Source of the DNA: Clostridiales bacterium
Lineage (GTDB): Bacteria > Bacillota > Clostridia > Oscillospirales > Oscillospiraceae
Direction of reading: 5' to 3'
Assembly (NCBI GenBank): GCA_004558115.1
Contig: SFDT01000029.1
Location: forward strand, 1-27,387
DNA: 27,387 nt
Shown: positions 7,767 through 15,442 of the stretch, one piece after another
How positions within the stretch are numbered: the stretch's first letter is position 1
How the letters are laid out: each line of letters starts with the position of its first letter
The notes under the pieces: model-generated
What the model was told of the DNA's origin: nothing
Databases searched by the model: none
Seen by the model: only the letters and a program-made list of their open reading frames with translations
Translations under genes and position numbers: made by a program

Positions 7767-7784
7767 ATCACACATATTTGTGTG
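7741..7784. promoter_or_regulatory. Paired palindromic operators in the divergent promoter
   Basis: Two inverted repeats with the same half-site: CACACACG-TT-CGTGTGTG (7741-7758) and CACACA-TATT-TGTGTG (7769-7784). Their centres are 27 bp apart and lie symmetrically about the shared -10 region. The first fills the spacer of the rightward promoter. They are the natural candidates for binding by the adjacent XRE protein; that binding is inferred. Confidence 0.75.
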
Positions 7785-7806
7785 CGTCAATAGAAAAGAG
7801 GGAAAA

Positions 7807-8007
7807 ATGACATTTGCGGAACATCTTTTTCAGTTGAGAACGGCGCACAAACTCACACAAAGGGGAATTGCGGAGAAAATCGGAATCAGCTGGCGTGCCT
7901 ATCAGAACTATGAATTGGGACTTAGAGAACCGCAGCTGTCTACTTTGATTGCCCTGGCGGATTTTTATGACATCTCTTTGGACGAGCTTGCCTGCCGGCA
8001 GCGGTAG
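7807..8007 (+). CDS. Small XRE-family helix-turn-helix regulator
   Basis: A 66-aa protein that is essentially one HTH_3/XRE domain: FAEHLFQLRTAHKLTQRGIAE, then the recognition helix around GISWRAYQNYELGLREP, then the LSTLIALADFYDISLDEL tail typical of the fold. There is no effector domain. The ATG at 7807 has GAGGG about 5 nt upstream; the longer open frame (from 7756) would start within the operator. The coding DNA is clearly more AT-rich than its neighbours, with GAA, AGA and GGA codons, suggesting foreign or recent origin. It probably represses itself and the divergent 81-aa gene through the palindromes at 7741-7784. Confidence 0.85.
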   Translation: MTFAEHLFQLRTAHKLTQRGIAEKIGISWRAYQNYELGLREPQLSTLIALADFYDISLDELACRQR

Positions 8008-8009
8008 GG

Positions 8010-8378
8010 GACAGCCATGATGATGGCTGGGCATATGCGACCCATTTCTCTCGCCGAGAGAAACGGGTCGCCCCCAAAGAGAGGCCAAGGGGAAACCCTT
8101 TCGGCTGGGTTTCCCCCTGGACCCCTTTCCTGAACGACCAGAAGGAAGGGGCTGCGGCCCCTTCCTTTGGAATCCATCCCCGGCGGAGCGGCAGCGGGGC
8201 TAAAGGTAGGGCGCTTTGATAAGCACCCCGGAATTTGCGGAAGCGTGACAACTTGCGGCTTGAAGGTTGGATGATTTCCAAGGTACAGCGCACCTGGATG
8301 AGACCTGGCGGGTTTTATCCGGTCGTGGCTTTCAACCGTCCGCATCCCCAAACTTGCCCGAACGGGCAAGTTTGGACG
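8010..8378. repeat. Dispersed hairpin-rich non-coding repeat, copy 1
   Basis: About 369 bp, nearly identical (about 12 substitutions plus 20- and 3-nt indels, counted by eye) to 21482-21827, in the same orientation. It is packed with inverted repeats: 8012-8018/8023-8029 (7 bp); 8037-8052/8056-8071 (16 bp, one mismatch); 8085-8098/8107-8120 (14 bp, one mismatch); an 11-bp arm AAGGAAGGGGC...GCCCCTTCCTT near 8132-8158, present only in this copy; and 8348-8360/8363-8375 (13 bp, perfect). No transposase, no conserved frame and no target duplication are visible. It fills most of the 583-bp gap between the XRE gene and mutS. Confidence 0.9.
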
Positions 8379-8578
8379 CAAAGCGTTTTTCTTTTGGACC
8401 GGCGCAGCGTTAAGAAAACTTGCCGGGGGCAAGTTTTTAGTGTAGCCCCGGCCGAACTTATGAGGCCGGGGAGACCTTCTTCCGGCGCACCCCAAAGAAA
8501 ATGGGGGGTGCAAACTCCACGCCGCAAGTCTGCGGCGCACTCCCCTGTAAGCGGCATCGCTTACGATATTAAACAAAC
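8379..8578. other. Structured intergenic tail between repeat copy 1 and mutS
   Basis: No gene seen. The segment continues the hairpin-rich style: AAAACTTGCC/GGCAAGTTTT (8415-8424/8428-8437), CCCCGGCC/GGCCGGGG (8446-8453/8464-8471), GCACCCC/GGGGTGC (8487-8493/8505-8511), and GTAAGCG/CGCTTAC just before the mutS ribosome binding site. It ends with ATGGGGGGTGCA (8501-8512), a motif also found after repeat copy 2. I see no convincing mutS promoter here. Confidence 0.6.
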
Positions 8579-8590
8579 GAGGTGACCCCC

Positions 8591-11197
8591 ATGGCGGAAC
8601 TGACCCCCATGATGAAGCAATATTTGGAGATCAAGCGGGACAACCCGGATTCCATCCTGTTTTTCCGCCTGGGCGATTTCTACGAGATGTTCGCCGACGA
8701 CGCCCGCCTGGCCTCCCGGGAGCTGGACCTGACCCTCACCAGCCGGGACCACGGCAAGCACCAAAAGCCCGCGGAGGAGCAGATCCCCATGTGCGGCATC
8801 CCCTACCACGCCAGCGAGGCCTACATCGCCCGCCTCATCGCCAAGGGCTACAAGGTGGCCATCTGCGAGCAGATGGAGGACCCGGCCACCGCCAAGGGCC
8901 TGGTGAAACGGGACATCATCCGGGTGGTCACCCCCGGCACCGTCATCGACGCCGCCTGCCTGGACGATAAGTCCAGCAACTTTCTCTGCGGCATCTACCT
9001 GGATTCCCAGGCGGCGGGCGTGGCCTTCTGCGACATCACCACCGGCAAGGCCCACCTGACGGCCTTCACCGGCAAGGAGCGGGTGGAGCACGTCATCAAC
9101 GAGCTGGGCCGGTTTTCCCCGGCGGAGGCCATTTTAAGCGACGGGGCCTATTCGGAGAAGGCCCTGACGGACGCCTTGACGGAAAAATTCCGCTGCCGGG
9201 TGGAAAACGGCGGACAGCGCCGCTTTTTGCTGAATGAGGCGGAAAAGAACATCCGCCGCCAGTTCGGGGACGAGGCCTTTGCCCGCCTGCCCGCCGGCAC
9301 GCCCGCGGCGGCCATGGCCCTGGGCGGGCTGCTGCATTACCTGTACGAGACCCAGAAAACGGATCTCTCCCACATCAACGACCTGGATTACTACGAGGAA
9401 GGCCGCTTCATGGAGCTGGACCTGACGGCCCGGCGGAACCTGGAGCTGACGGAGACTCTGCGGAGCAAGGAGAAGAAGGGGAGCCTTCTGTGGGTGCTGG
9501 ACAAGACGAAGACCCCCATGGGCGCCCGGTGCCTGCGGTCCTGGCTGGAGCGGCCGCTTTTGTCCGTCACCGCCATCTGCAAGCGCAATTCCGCCGTGGC
9601 GGCCCTGGTGGAGGACACCATCGCCCGGGAAGAGCTCATCGCCGCCATGACGGGCCTGGGAGACATGGAGCGGCTCATCGGCCGCATCGTCTACGGCACC
9701 GCCGGCGGTCGGGACATGGCGTCTCTCCGCGCCGCCATTGAAAAGCTGCCCGCCGTGGCGGCCCAGCTGGAGCAGTTCTCCACCGGGCGCCTGGCGGAGC
9801 TGCGGCGAGCGCTGGACACGCTGGACGACATCGGCGGCCGCATCGCCGCCGTCATCTGCGACGAGCCCCCCTTCTCCGTCCGGGAGGGCGGCTTCATCCG
9901 GGACGGCTACGACCAGGAGGTGGACCGCCTGCGCCACATCCTCAAGGGCGGCAAGGGCGTCATCGCCGAAATGGAGGCCAAGGAGAAGGAGCGCACCGGC
10001 ATCCGGACGCTGAAAATCGGCTACAACAAGGTGTTCGGCTATTACATCGAGGTGTCCAAGTCCTTCGCGGACCAGGTGCCGGACACCTACATCCGCAAGC
10101 AGACCCTGGTGAACGGGGAGCGGTACATCACCCAGGAGCTCAAGGACCTGGAGCACACCATCCTCACCGCCTCGGACCGGGTGGTGGCGCTGGAATACGA
10201 GCTGTTCACCCAGCTGCGGCAGGAGATCTCCGCCGCCGCGGAGCGCATCCAGCGGACGGCCGCCGCCGTGGCGGAGGCGGACGCCCTGGCGTCCTTTGCC
10301 GCCGTGGCCGTGCGGAACGGCTACTGCCGGCCGGATGTGGACGAATCCGGCGTCATCGAGATCCGGGACGGCCGCCATCCGGTGGTGGAGCAGGTTTTGA
10401 AAGACAGCCTCTTTGTTCCCAACGACACGTTCATGGGGGAGAAGGAGGAGCGGGTGGCCATCATCACCGGCCCCAACATGGCGGGCAAATCCACCTATAT
10501 GCGCCAGGTGGCCCTCATCGTCCTCATGGCACAGATGGGCTCCTTCGTGCCGGCGGCCAGCGCCCGCATCGGCGTGGTGGACCGCATTTTCACCCGCATC
10601 GGCGCCAGCGACGACCTCAGCGCCGGCCAGTCCACCTTCATGGTGGAGATGACGGAGGTGGCGGACATCCTGCGCCATGCCACGAAGCACTCCCTGCTGA
10701 TCCTGGACGAGATCGGCCGGGGCACCTCCACCTTTGACGGCATGTCCATTGCCCGGGCGGTGCTGGAGTACTGCGCGGACAAAAAGCTCCTGGGGGCCAA
10801 GACCCTGTTCGCCACCCACTACCATGAGCTGACGGAGCTGGAGGATACCCTCCCCGGCGCCGTGAACTACAACATCGCCGTCAAGACCCGGGGAGAGGAC
10901 ATCACGTTCCTGCGAAAGATCATCCGGGGCGGCGCGGACCGCAGCTACGGCATCGAGGTGGCCAAGCTGGCGGGGCTGCCGGACAAGGTGGTCCAGCGGG
11001 CAAAGAAGATCTTGAAGGAGCTGGAGGCGGAAAACGGCGTCCAGTACGTGGCCGCCCGGAAAGAGGAGGACCAGGTGTCCCTTGCCGCCATGGGCGAGGG
11101 GGAGGTCCTGGACGCTTTGCGCCGCTGCCAGCCGGACACGTTAACTCCAATCGAGGCCATGAGCCTTATTTACGAGTGGAAGCAGAAGCTCTCCTGA
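8591..11197 (+). CDS. mutS: DNA mismatch repair protein MutS
   Basis: An 868-aa MutS1, normal length. The mismatch-reading F-Y-E motif is in FFRLGDFYEMF near the N-terminus. The connector, lever and clamp regions follow, and the C-terminal ABC ATPase has Walker A GPNMAGKST (627-635), the signature region DDLSAGQSTFMVEM, Walker B LLILDEIGRGTSTFDG and the FATHYHEL His switch. It recognises mispairs and recruits MutL. I choose the ATG at 8591, giving MAELTPMMKQYLEIK as in Clostridia, with GAGGTGA 5 nt upstream; a GTG at 8582 lies inside that ribosome binding site. A CPBP protease gene starts 22 bp after it, and mutL lies three genes further along on the same strand. Confidence 0.97.
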   Translation: MAELTPMMKQYLEIKRDNPDSILFFRLGDFYEMFADDARLASRELDLTLTSRDHGKHQKPAEEQIPMCGIPYHASEAYIARLIAKGYKVAICEQMEDPATAKGLVKRDIIRVVTPGTVIDAACLDDKSSNFLCGIYLDSQAAGVAFCDITTGKAHLTAFTGKERVEHVINELGRFSPAEAILSDGAYSEKALTDALTEKFRCRVENGGQRRFLLNEAEKNIRRQFGDEAFARLPAGTPAAAMALGGLLHYLYETQKTDLSHINDLDYYEEGRFMELDLTARRNLELTETLRSKEKKGSLLWVLDKTKTPMGARCLRSWLERPLLSVTAICKRNSAVAALVEDTIAREELIAAMTGLGDMERLIGRIVYGTAGGRDMASLRAAIEKLPAVAAQLEQFSTGRLAELRRALDTLDDIGGRIAAVICDEPPFSVREGGFIRDGYDQEVDRLRHILKGGKGVIAEMEAKEKERTGIRTLKIGYNKVFGYYIEVSKSFADQVPDTYIRKQTLVNGERYITQELKDLEHTILTASDRVVALEYELFTQLRQEISAAAERIQRTAAAVAEADALASFAAVAVRNGYCRPDVDESGVIEIRDGRHPVVEQVLKDSLFVPNDTFMGEKEERVAIITGPNMAGKSTYMRQVALIVLMAQMGSFVPAASARIGVVDRIFTRIGASDDLSAGQSTFMVEMTEVADILRHATKHSLLILDEIGRGTSTFDGMSIARAVLEYCADKKLLGAKTLFATHYHELTELEDTLPGAVNYNIAVKTRGEDITFLRKIIRGGADRSYGIEVAKLAGLPDKVVQRAKKILKELEAENGVQYVAARKEEDQVSLAAMGEGEVLDALRRCQPDTLTPIEAMSLIYEWKQKLS

Positions 11198-11219
11198 TTG
11201 TTTCTGACGAGGAAAACCA

Positions 11220-11927
11220 ATGGCAAAGAAAAAGACAAGCCCTTACATGACCCCCGGCGAGCAGGTCGCCGGCACGGTGTTTTTCGTGATCTACCTGGTG
11301 GTGCTGCCCTTTGTGACGGGGCGGCTGTTCCGTCTGGCGGAGCTGCTGCTGGACGTGACCATCTCCCAGGCCCTGCAAAACGTCATCTACTACTACGTGC
11401 TGTTCGCGGTGACGCTGCTGATCTTCCATAAATTTCTGGCCAGGACCTGCCGGAACCTGGCGGACAACCTGGGGGTTGCCTGCCAGACGCTGCTGGTGGG
11501 CCTGGTGGGGCTGTACGGCCTCAATGAGCTGGCCTACCGGCTGACGAACCTGGTGATGGTGAACCGCACCAACCTCAACGACACCGCCATCTCCGCCCAG
11601 ATGGATGCCGCGCCCCACATGACGCTGCTCATCGTGGTGTTTCTGGCGCCCTTCGTGGAGGAGACGCTGTTCCGGGGCCTGGTGTTCGGCAACCTGAAGG
11701 GCAAGAGCCGGCCGGTGGCCTATGTGGTGTCCTGCGCCCTGTTCGCCCTGCTGCACGTGTGGCAGTTCGCGGTGGTGCACCAGGATGTGACGTATTTCCT
11801 GCTGATGCTGCAATATCTGGTGCCGGGCGTGGTGCTGGCCTGGGCCTATGACCGCAGCGGCACGCTGTGGACCTCCATCGCCCTGCACGCCCTGGCCAAT
11901 GCCCTCAGCGTCTGGGCCATGGCCTGA
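11220..11927 (+). CDS. CPBP-family intramembrane metalloprotease (CAAX protease/bacteriocin-processing type)
   Basis: A 235-aa multi-pass membrane protein of the CPBP (Abi) family. The key motif EETLFRG places E148, E149 and R152 at the start of a membrane segment. HVWQF (H179) and HALAN (H223, N227) supply the remaining conserved polar residues. Hydrophobic segments lie at about 16-35, 53-72, 88-104, 133-147, 165-182, 191-210 and 215-235. Family members cleave within membranes or help with bacteriocin self-immunity; the substrate here is unknown. It has GAGGAAAACCA before the ATG and sits 22 bp after mutS, so probably shares its transcript. Confidence 0.85.
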   Translation: MAKKKTSPYMTPGEQVAGTVFFVIYLVVLPFVTGRLFRLAELLLDVTISQALQNVIYYYVLFAVTLLIFHKFLARTCRNLADNLGVACQTLLVGLVGLYGLNELAYRLTNLVMVNRTNLNDTAISAQMDAAPHMTLLIVVFLAPFVEETLFRGLVFGNLKGKSRPVAYVVSCALFALLHVWQFAVVHQDVTYFLLMLQYLVPGVVLAWAYDRSGTLWTSIALHALANALSVWAMA

Positions 11928-11938
11928 AAGGAGAAGCT

Positions 11939-12439
11939 ATGACAGGTGAACTGATCTTGGAAAACGGCGGCTGGAAGCGCCGCCTGCCCGCGGCGGCGGC
12001 CACCGCCGTCCTGGCCCTGCTGGTGGTGTGGCCCGCGGTGAAGCTGATGGTGCGGCGGGGCGTTCACGGCCTCATGCTGCAAATTTCCACCGCCGTGCTG
12101 GCGCTGGTTTTGTGGTGGGTGCTGTACCCGGTGGTGAGCCGGCTGTTCTCCCGGGAAAGGGAGAATGGCCGCGTCCGCTGGACGCTGACAGGGGACAGCC
12201 TGACCATCGGGGAGGATGTGATCCCCCTGGAAACCGTCAAAACGGTCCACTGCTGGGCCAACCGCAGCGCCCTGGGCACCGCCGACGGGGGACTGACCGT
12301 CAACATCGAGACCAACGGCAAAAACCGGGTGCTGCGCTCCCTGCGTTCCGGTCAGGAGGCGGAGACCTCCGACCGGCTGCTGCGGGAGCTGGTGGAGGCC
12401 ATGGGCTACGGCGCCCGCCTGCCGCAAAAAGAATCCTGA
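11939..12439 (+). CDS. Small membrane protein of unknown function
   Basis: A 166-aa protein with two hydrophobic segments near the N-terminus (about residues 16-36 and 46-64), followed by a soluble part of about 95 residues (RVRWTLTGDSLTIGEDVIPLETVKTV, by position about 78-103). This soluble part alternates short strands and ends in a helix, reminiscent of bacterial PH-like or YcxB-like domains on a two-helix anchor. I could not assign it to a named family. The ATG at 11939 has AAGGAGAAGCT directly upstream and lies 11 bp after the CPBP gene, indicating translational coupling. An upstream in-frame start at 11867 would lie inside the CPBP gene and is not supported. Confidence 0.7.
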   Translation: MTGELILENGGWKRRLPAAAATAVLALLVVWPAVKLMVRRGVHGLMLQISTAVLALVLWWVLYPVVSRLFSRERENGRVRWTLTGDSLTIGEDVIPLETVKTVHCWANRSALGTADGGLTVNIETNGKNRVLRSLRSGQEAETSDRLLRELVEAMGYGARLPQKES

Positions 12440-12463
12440 CAAGAAAGAGAAAGACCGGACCCT

Positions 12464-13375
12464 ATGAGTTTTTTTGACACCTTCAGCCAGATGCTGGTGA
12501 TCCTGGCTGCCATCGCCGTGGGCTTCACGGCCAACCGCATGGACTTTCTGGACAGCCATGCCAACCAGAAGATCTCTCAGCTGCTGCTGAACTTCACCAC
12601 CCCCGCCCTCATCGTTGCCTCCGTCCTCACCGGGGAGACCCTGCCGGCCCTGGAGGAGATTTTATCCGTCTTAAAGGTCAGCGTCATTTTCTACGGGGTG
12701 GAGATGGTATTTATCCTGACGGTGCCCCGCATCGTCGGCGGCACGCCGGGCCAACAGGGCGTGTGGCGCTATACCATGGGCTTTCCCAACGTGGGCTACA
12801 TCGGCTATCCCGTGGCGGTGGCCCTGTTCGGCCAGGGGGCTATGTTCTATGCCGCCGTCCTGGCCCTGCCCTTCAATCTGCTGACCTTTACCTTGGGGCC
12901 CCTGATGCTGGGCGGCGGCGCCCGCTTCCACTGGAAGCAGGTGGTCTCTCCCTGCACCTGCGCCTCCGTTCTGGCCCTGGTCCTGGCGCTGGCCCGCCTG
13001 CGGCCGCCCGCCCTCATCGGCGAGATGCTGGCTTTTGTGGGCGACCTGACGGTGCCTCTGGCCCTGGTGCTGGTGGGCTCCTTGCTGGCGGGCCTGCCCG
13101 TGAAGCGGATGCTGGGGGGAGTCCGGGTGTGCGTGCTTTCCGCGGTGCGCCTGCTGGTGATGCCGGCGGCGCTGTGGCTGGTGCTGCGGAACCTGGGCAT
13201 CGAGCCTCTGATCATGGGCATTGCCGTCACCCAGATGGCCATGCCCACCGCCATCAACGGCACATTGCTGTGCATGGCCTACGGCGGCGACAGCGAGGCC
13301 ATGGCCCAGATCACCTTCATGACCACCCTGGCGTCCATCGTCACCATCCCGTTGGTGGCGGCCCTGCTGCTGTAA
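12464..13375 (+). CDS. AEC-family (auxin efflux carrier-like) transporter
   Basis: A 303-aa integral membrane protein with about ten hydrophobic segments and the layout of the AEC family, which moves small organic acids such as malate or malonate in bacteria. Typical features are the opening VILAAIAVGFTANR, the LLLNFTTPALIVASVL helix with the helix-breaking TTPA, GFPNVGYIGYPVAVALFG in the first half, and the closing ITQ-like segment AVTQMAMPTAINGTLL. Substrate unknown. It follows the small membrane gene by 24 bp with only a weak GA-rich ribosome binding site, and precedes mutL by 28 bp, so it is embedded in the mutS-mutL stretch without an obvious repair role. Confidence 0.87.
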   Translation: MSFFDTFSQMLVILAAIAVGFTANRMDFLDSHANQKISQLLLNFTTPALIVASVLTGETLPALEEILSVLKVSVIFYGVEMVFILTVPRIVGGTPGQQGVWRYTMGFPNVGYIGYPVAVALFGQGAMFYAAVLALPFNLLTFTLGPLMLGGGARFHWKQVVSPCTCASVLALVLALARLRPPALIGEMLAFVGDLTVPLALVLVGSLLAGLPVKRMLGGVRVCVLSAVRLLVMPAALWLVLRNLGIEPLIMGIAVTQMAMPTAINGTLLCMAYGGDSEAMAQITFMTTLASIVTIPLVAALLL

Positions 13376-13403
13376 AAGGCTCCGCTGCGAAAGGAAGAAC
13401 GAT

Positions 13404-15380
13404 ATGCCTCACATCCAACAATTAGACGCCCATGTGGCGGATCTCATTGCCGCCGGCGAGGTGGTGGAGCGGCCCGCCAGCGTGGTGAAGGAGCTGGTGG
13501 AAAACACCATCGACGCCGGAGCCTCCGCCGTGGTGGTGGAGATCCAGCGGGGCGGCATGGGCCTTATCCGGGTGACGGACAACGGCTGCGGCATCGCGCC
13601 GGAGGAGCTGCCCACCGCCTTTTTGCGCCATGCCACCAGCAAGCTCCGCTGTGAGGAGGACCTGGGCAAGATCGGCACCCTGGGCTTCCGGGGGGAGGCC
13701 CTGGCGGCCATCTCCGCCGTCAGCCGGGTGGACATCCTCACCCGCCGCCCCGGCACGGACCTGGGGGCCCGCCTCCACCTGGAGGGCGGCGTCGCCGGAG
13801 CCGTGGAGGAGGCCGGCGCTCCGGAGGGCACCACCATCATCGTCCGGGACCTGTTTTACAATACCCCGGCCCGGTTAAAATTCATGCGGAAGGACAGCGC
13901 CGAGACGGCGGCGGTCAGCGGCCTCATGCAGCATCTGGCCCTGTCCCATCCCGATATTTCCTTTAAGTTTATCAAGGACGGCGCCGAGGCCCTCCACACT
14001 CCCGGCGACGGCAAGCTGGATTCCGCCATTTACGCGGCCCTGGGCCGGGAGTTTGCCCGGAGCCTGGTGCCGGTGGAGGGCCGGGGCGGCGAGGCCGCCG
14101 TCACCGGCTTTGTCACCAAGCCTTTGCTGGGCCGGGGCTCCCGGTCCATGCAGGTGTTTTTCGTCAACGGCCGCTTCATCAAGTCCCAGCTGCTGACGGC
14201 GGCCCTGGAGGAGGGCTACCGCAACCAGATCATGAAGGGGAAGTTCCCCGGCTGCGTGCTGTCCGTCACGCTGCCGGTGACGGCGGTGGATGTGAATGTG
14301 CACCCTGCCAAGACCCAGGTGAAGTTCGCCCGGGAGCGGGAGGTGTTCGACGCCGTGTACCACACGGTGCTGGACTGCCTGGACCGGGACGGCGCACCCG
14401 CTCCGGCGCCCAAGCCGGCGGGGGAGACCGTGAATCCCCGGCAGGACTTTTTCCAGTCTATGGACGCCAGGAGCTTCCGCCAGCGGGCGGAGGCGACCGC
14501 CTCCAAGCCCGCCGTCCCGCCGCGGCCCCAGCCCCGTCCGGCGGCGCCTGCCCGGCCCGCCTTTGACAGCGAGGCGCCGGGACGGATGGCGCGGGTGGCG
14601 GACAGTGCCCCAGAAAAGCAGCCCTACCGGGCGGCCTTCCGTCCGGTGGAAAAAGTATCCATCGGCAAGCCGCCCGCCTCTGTGGCGGAGCCGCCCGGGA
14701 AAGCGGCAGCGCCGGGACCGGAGAAAGCGGAAAAGCCGCCGCGGCCCTTCGTGCCGGCCATTCCCCGGCAGCAGACGTTGGACCTGCCGGAGCAGCAGAC
14801 CATCGAGCCGCCGAAGGAGGCCCCCTGGCGCATCGCCGGGGAGGTGCTCCACACCTACATCGTCTGTGAGAGCGAAGACGGCTGCGTCTGGCTCATCGAC
14901 AAGCACGCCGCCCATGAGCGGATGAACTTTGACCGGCTGAAGGCCGCCCAGGAGCCGCCTATGCGCCAGACCCTGCTCCAGCCCGTGGCGGCGGAGCTGG
15001 GCCGGGAGGACGCGGCGCTGCTGCTGGAAAACCGGGAGGCGCTGGAGCGGTTCGGCTTTGCCTGCGAGGATTTCGGCGACGGCACCATCCTGGTGCGGGA
15101 GGTCCCGGCGGACATTGACGCGGCGGACACCGCCGCCACGCTGGAGGAGTTCGCGGAAAAGCTGCGGACCGGCCGCTCCCCGGCGGAAAAGCGGGAGGGC
15201 CTGCTGCATACCATGGCCTGCAAGGCCGCCATCAAGGGCGGCTGGACCAGCGACCCGGCGGAGCTGCGGGTGCTGGTGGACAAGGTCCAGAGCGGGGAGG
15301 TCAAATACTGTCCCCACGGCCGCCCCGTTGCGGTGAAGCTGACGAAGTACGAGTTAGAGAAGATGTTCAAGCGGGTCTGA
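13404..15380 (+). CDS. mutL: DNA mismatch repair protein MutL
   Basis: A 658-aa protein with an N-terminal GHKL ATPase: E30 and N34 in KELVENTIDAGA, DNGCGI, and GFRGEAL. A MutL transducer domain follows to about residue 330, then a Pro/Ala-rich linker (about 335-470) and a C-terminal dimerisation/endonuclease domain. The endonuclease metal motif reads DKHAAHERMNFD (499-510), where the usual last Glu of DQHA(x)2E(x)4E is Asp. The partner motifs ACKAAIK and CPHGRP (C636) are present, so nicking activity is likely retained. AAGGAAG stands 7 nt before the ATG. mutL, miaA and hfq follow in the order known from proteobacteria, with one oxidoreductase gene between mutL and miaA. Confidence 0.96.
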   Translation: MPHIQQLDAHVADLIAAGEVVERPASVVKELVENTIDAGASAVVVEIQRGGMGLIRVTDNGCGIAPEELPTAFLRHATSKLRCEEDLGKIGTLGFRGEALAAISAVSRVDILTRRPGTDLGARLHLEGGVAGAVEEAGAPEGTTIIVRDLFYNTPARLKFMRKDSAETAAVSGLMQHLALSHPDISFKFIKDGAEALHTPGDGKLDSAIYAALGREFARSLVPVEGRGGEAAVTGFVTKPLLGRGSRSMQVFFVNGRFIKSQLLTAALEEGYRNQIMKGKFPGCVLSVTLPVTAVDVNVHPAKTQVKFAREREVFDAVYHTVLDCLDRDGAPAPAPKPAGETVNPRQDFFQSMDARSFRQRAEATASKPAVPPRPQPRPAAPARPAFDSEAPGRMARVADSAPEKQPYRAAFRPVEKVSIGKPPASVAEPPGKAAAPGPEKAEKPPRPFVPAIPRQQTLDLPEQQTIEPPKEAPWRIAGEVLHTYIVCESEDGCVWLIDKHAAHERMNFDRLKAAQEPPMRQTLLQPVAAELGREDAALLLENREALERFGFACEDFGDGTILVREVPADIDAADTAATLEEFAEKLRTGRSPAEKREGLLHTMACKAAIKGGWTSDPAELRVLVDKVQSGEVKYCPHGRPVAVKLTKYELEKMFKRV

Positions 15381-15442
15381 GAAATTCTGCGCATCCCCCG
15401 TTTCGGGTTTCCATACAGCCGTGATATGAAGGAGGAGATTTT

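Noticed and set aside
8010..8378. Repeat as an insertion sequence or CRISPR array
   Set aside because: No transposase, no terminal inverted repeats of the whole unit, no target duplication seen, and no regular short repeat-spacer pattern.
8415..8438. AAAACTTGCC/GGCAAGTTTT hairpin as a terminator for the XRE gene
   Set aside because: The T residues are part of the stem and only one extra T follows. It lies over 400 bp from the gene and belongs to the hairpin-rich tail of the repeat.
9134..10825. 563-aa minus-strand open frame antisense to mutS
   Set aside because: Shadow of a GC-rich gene in another frame; no motifs, and mutS is certain.
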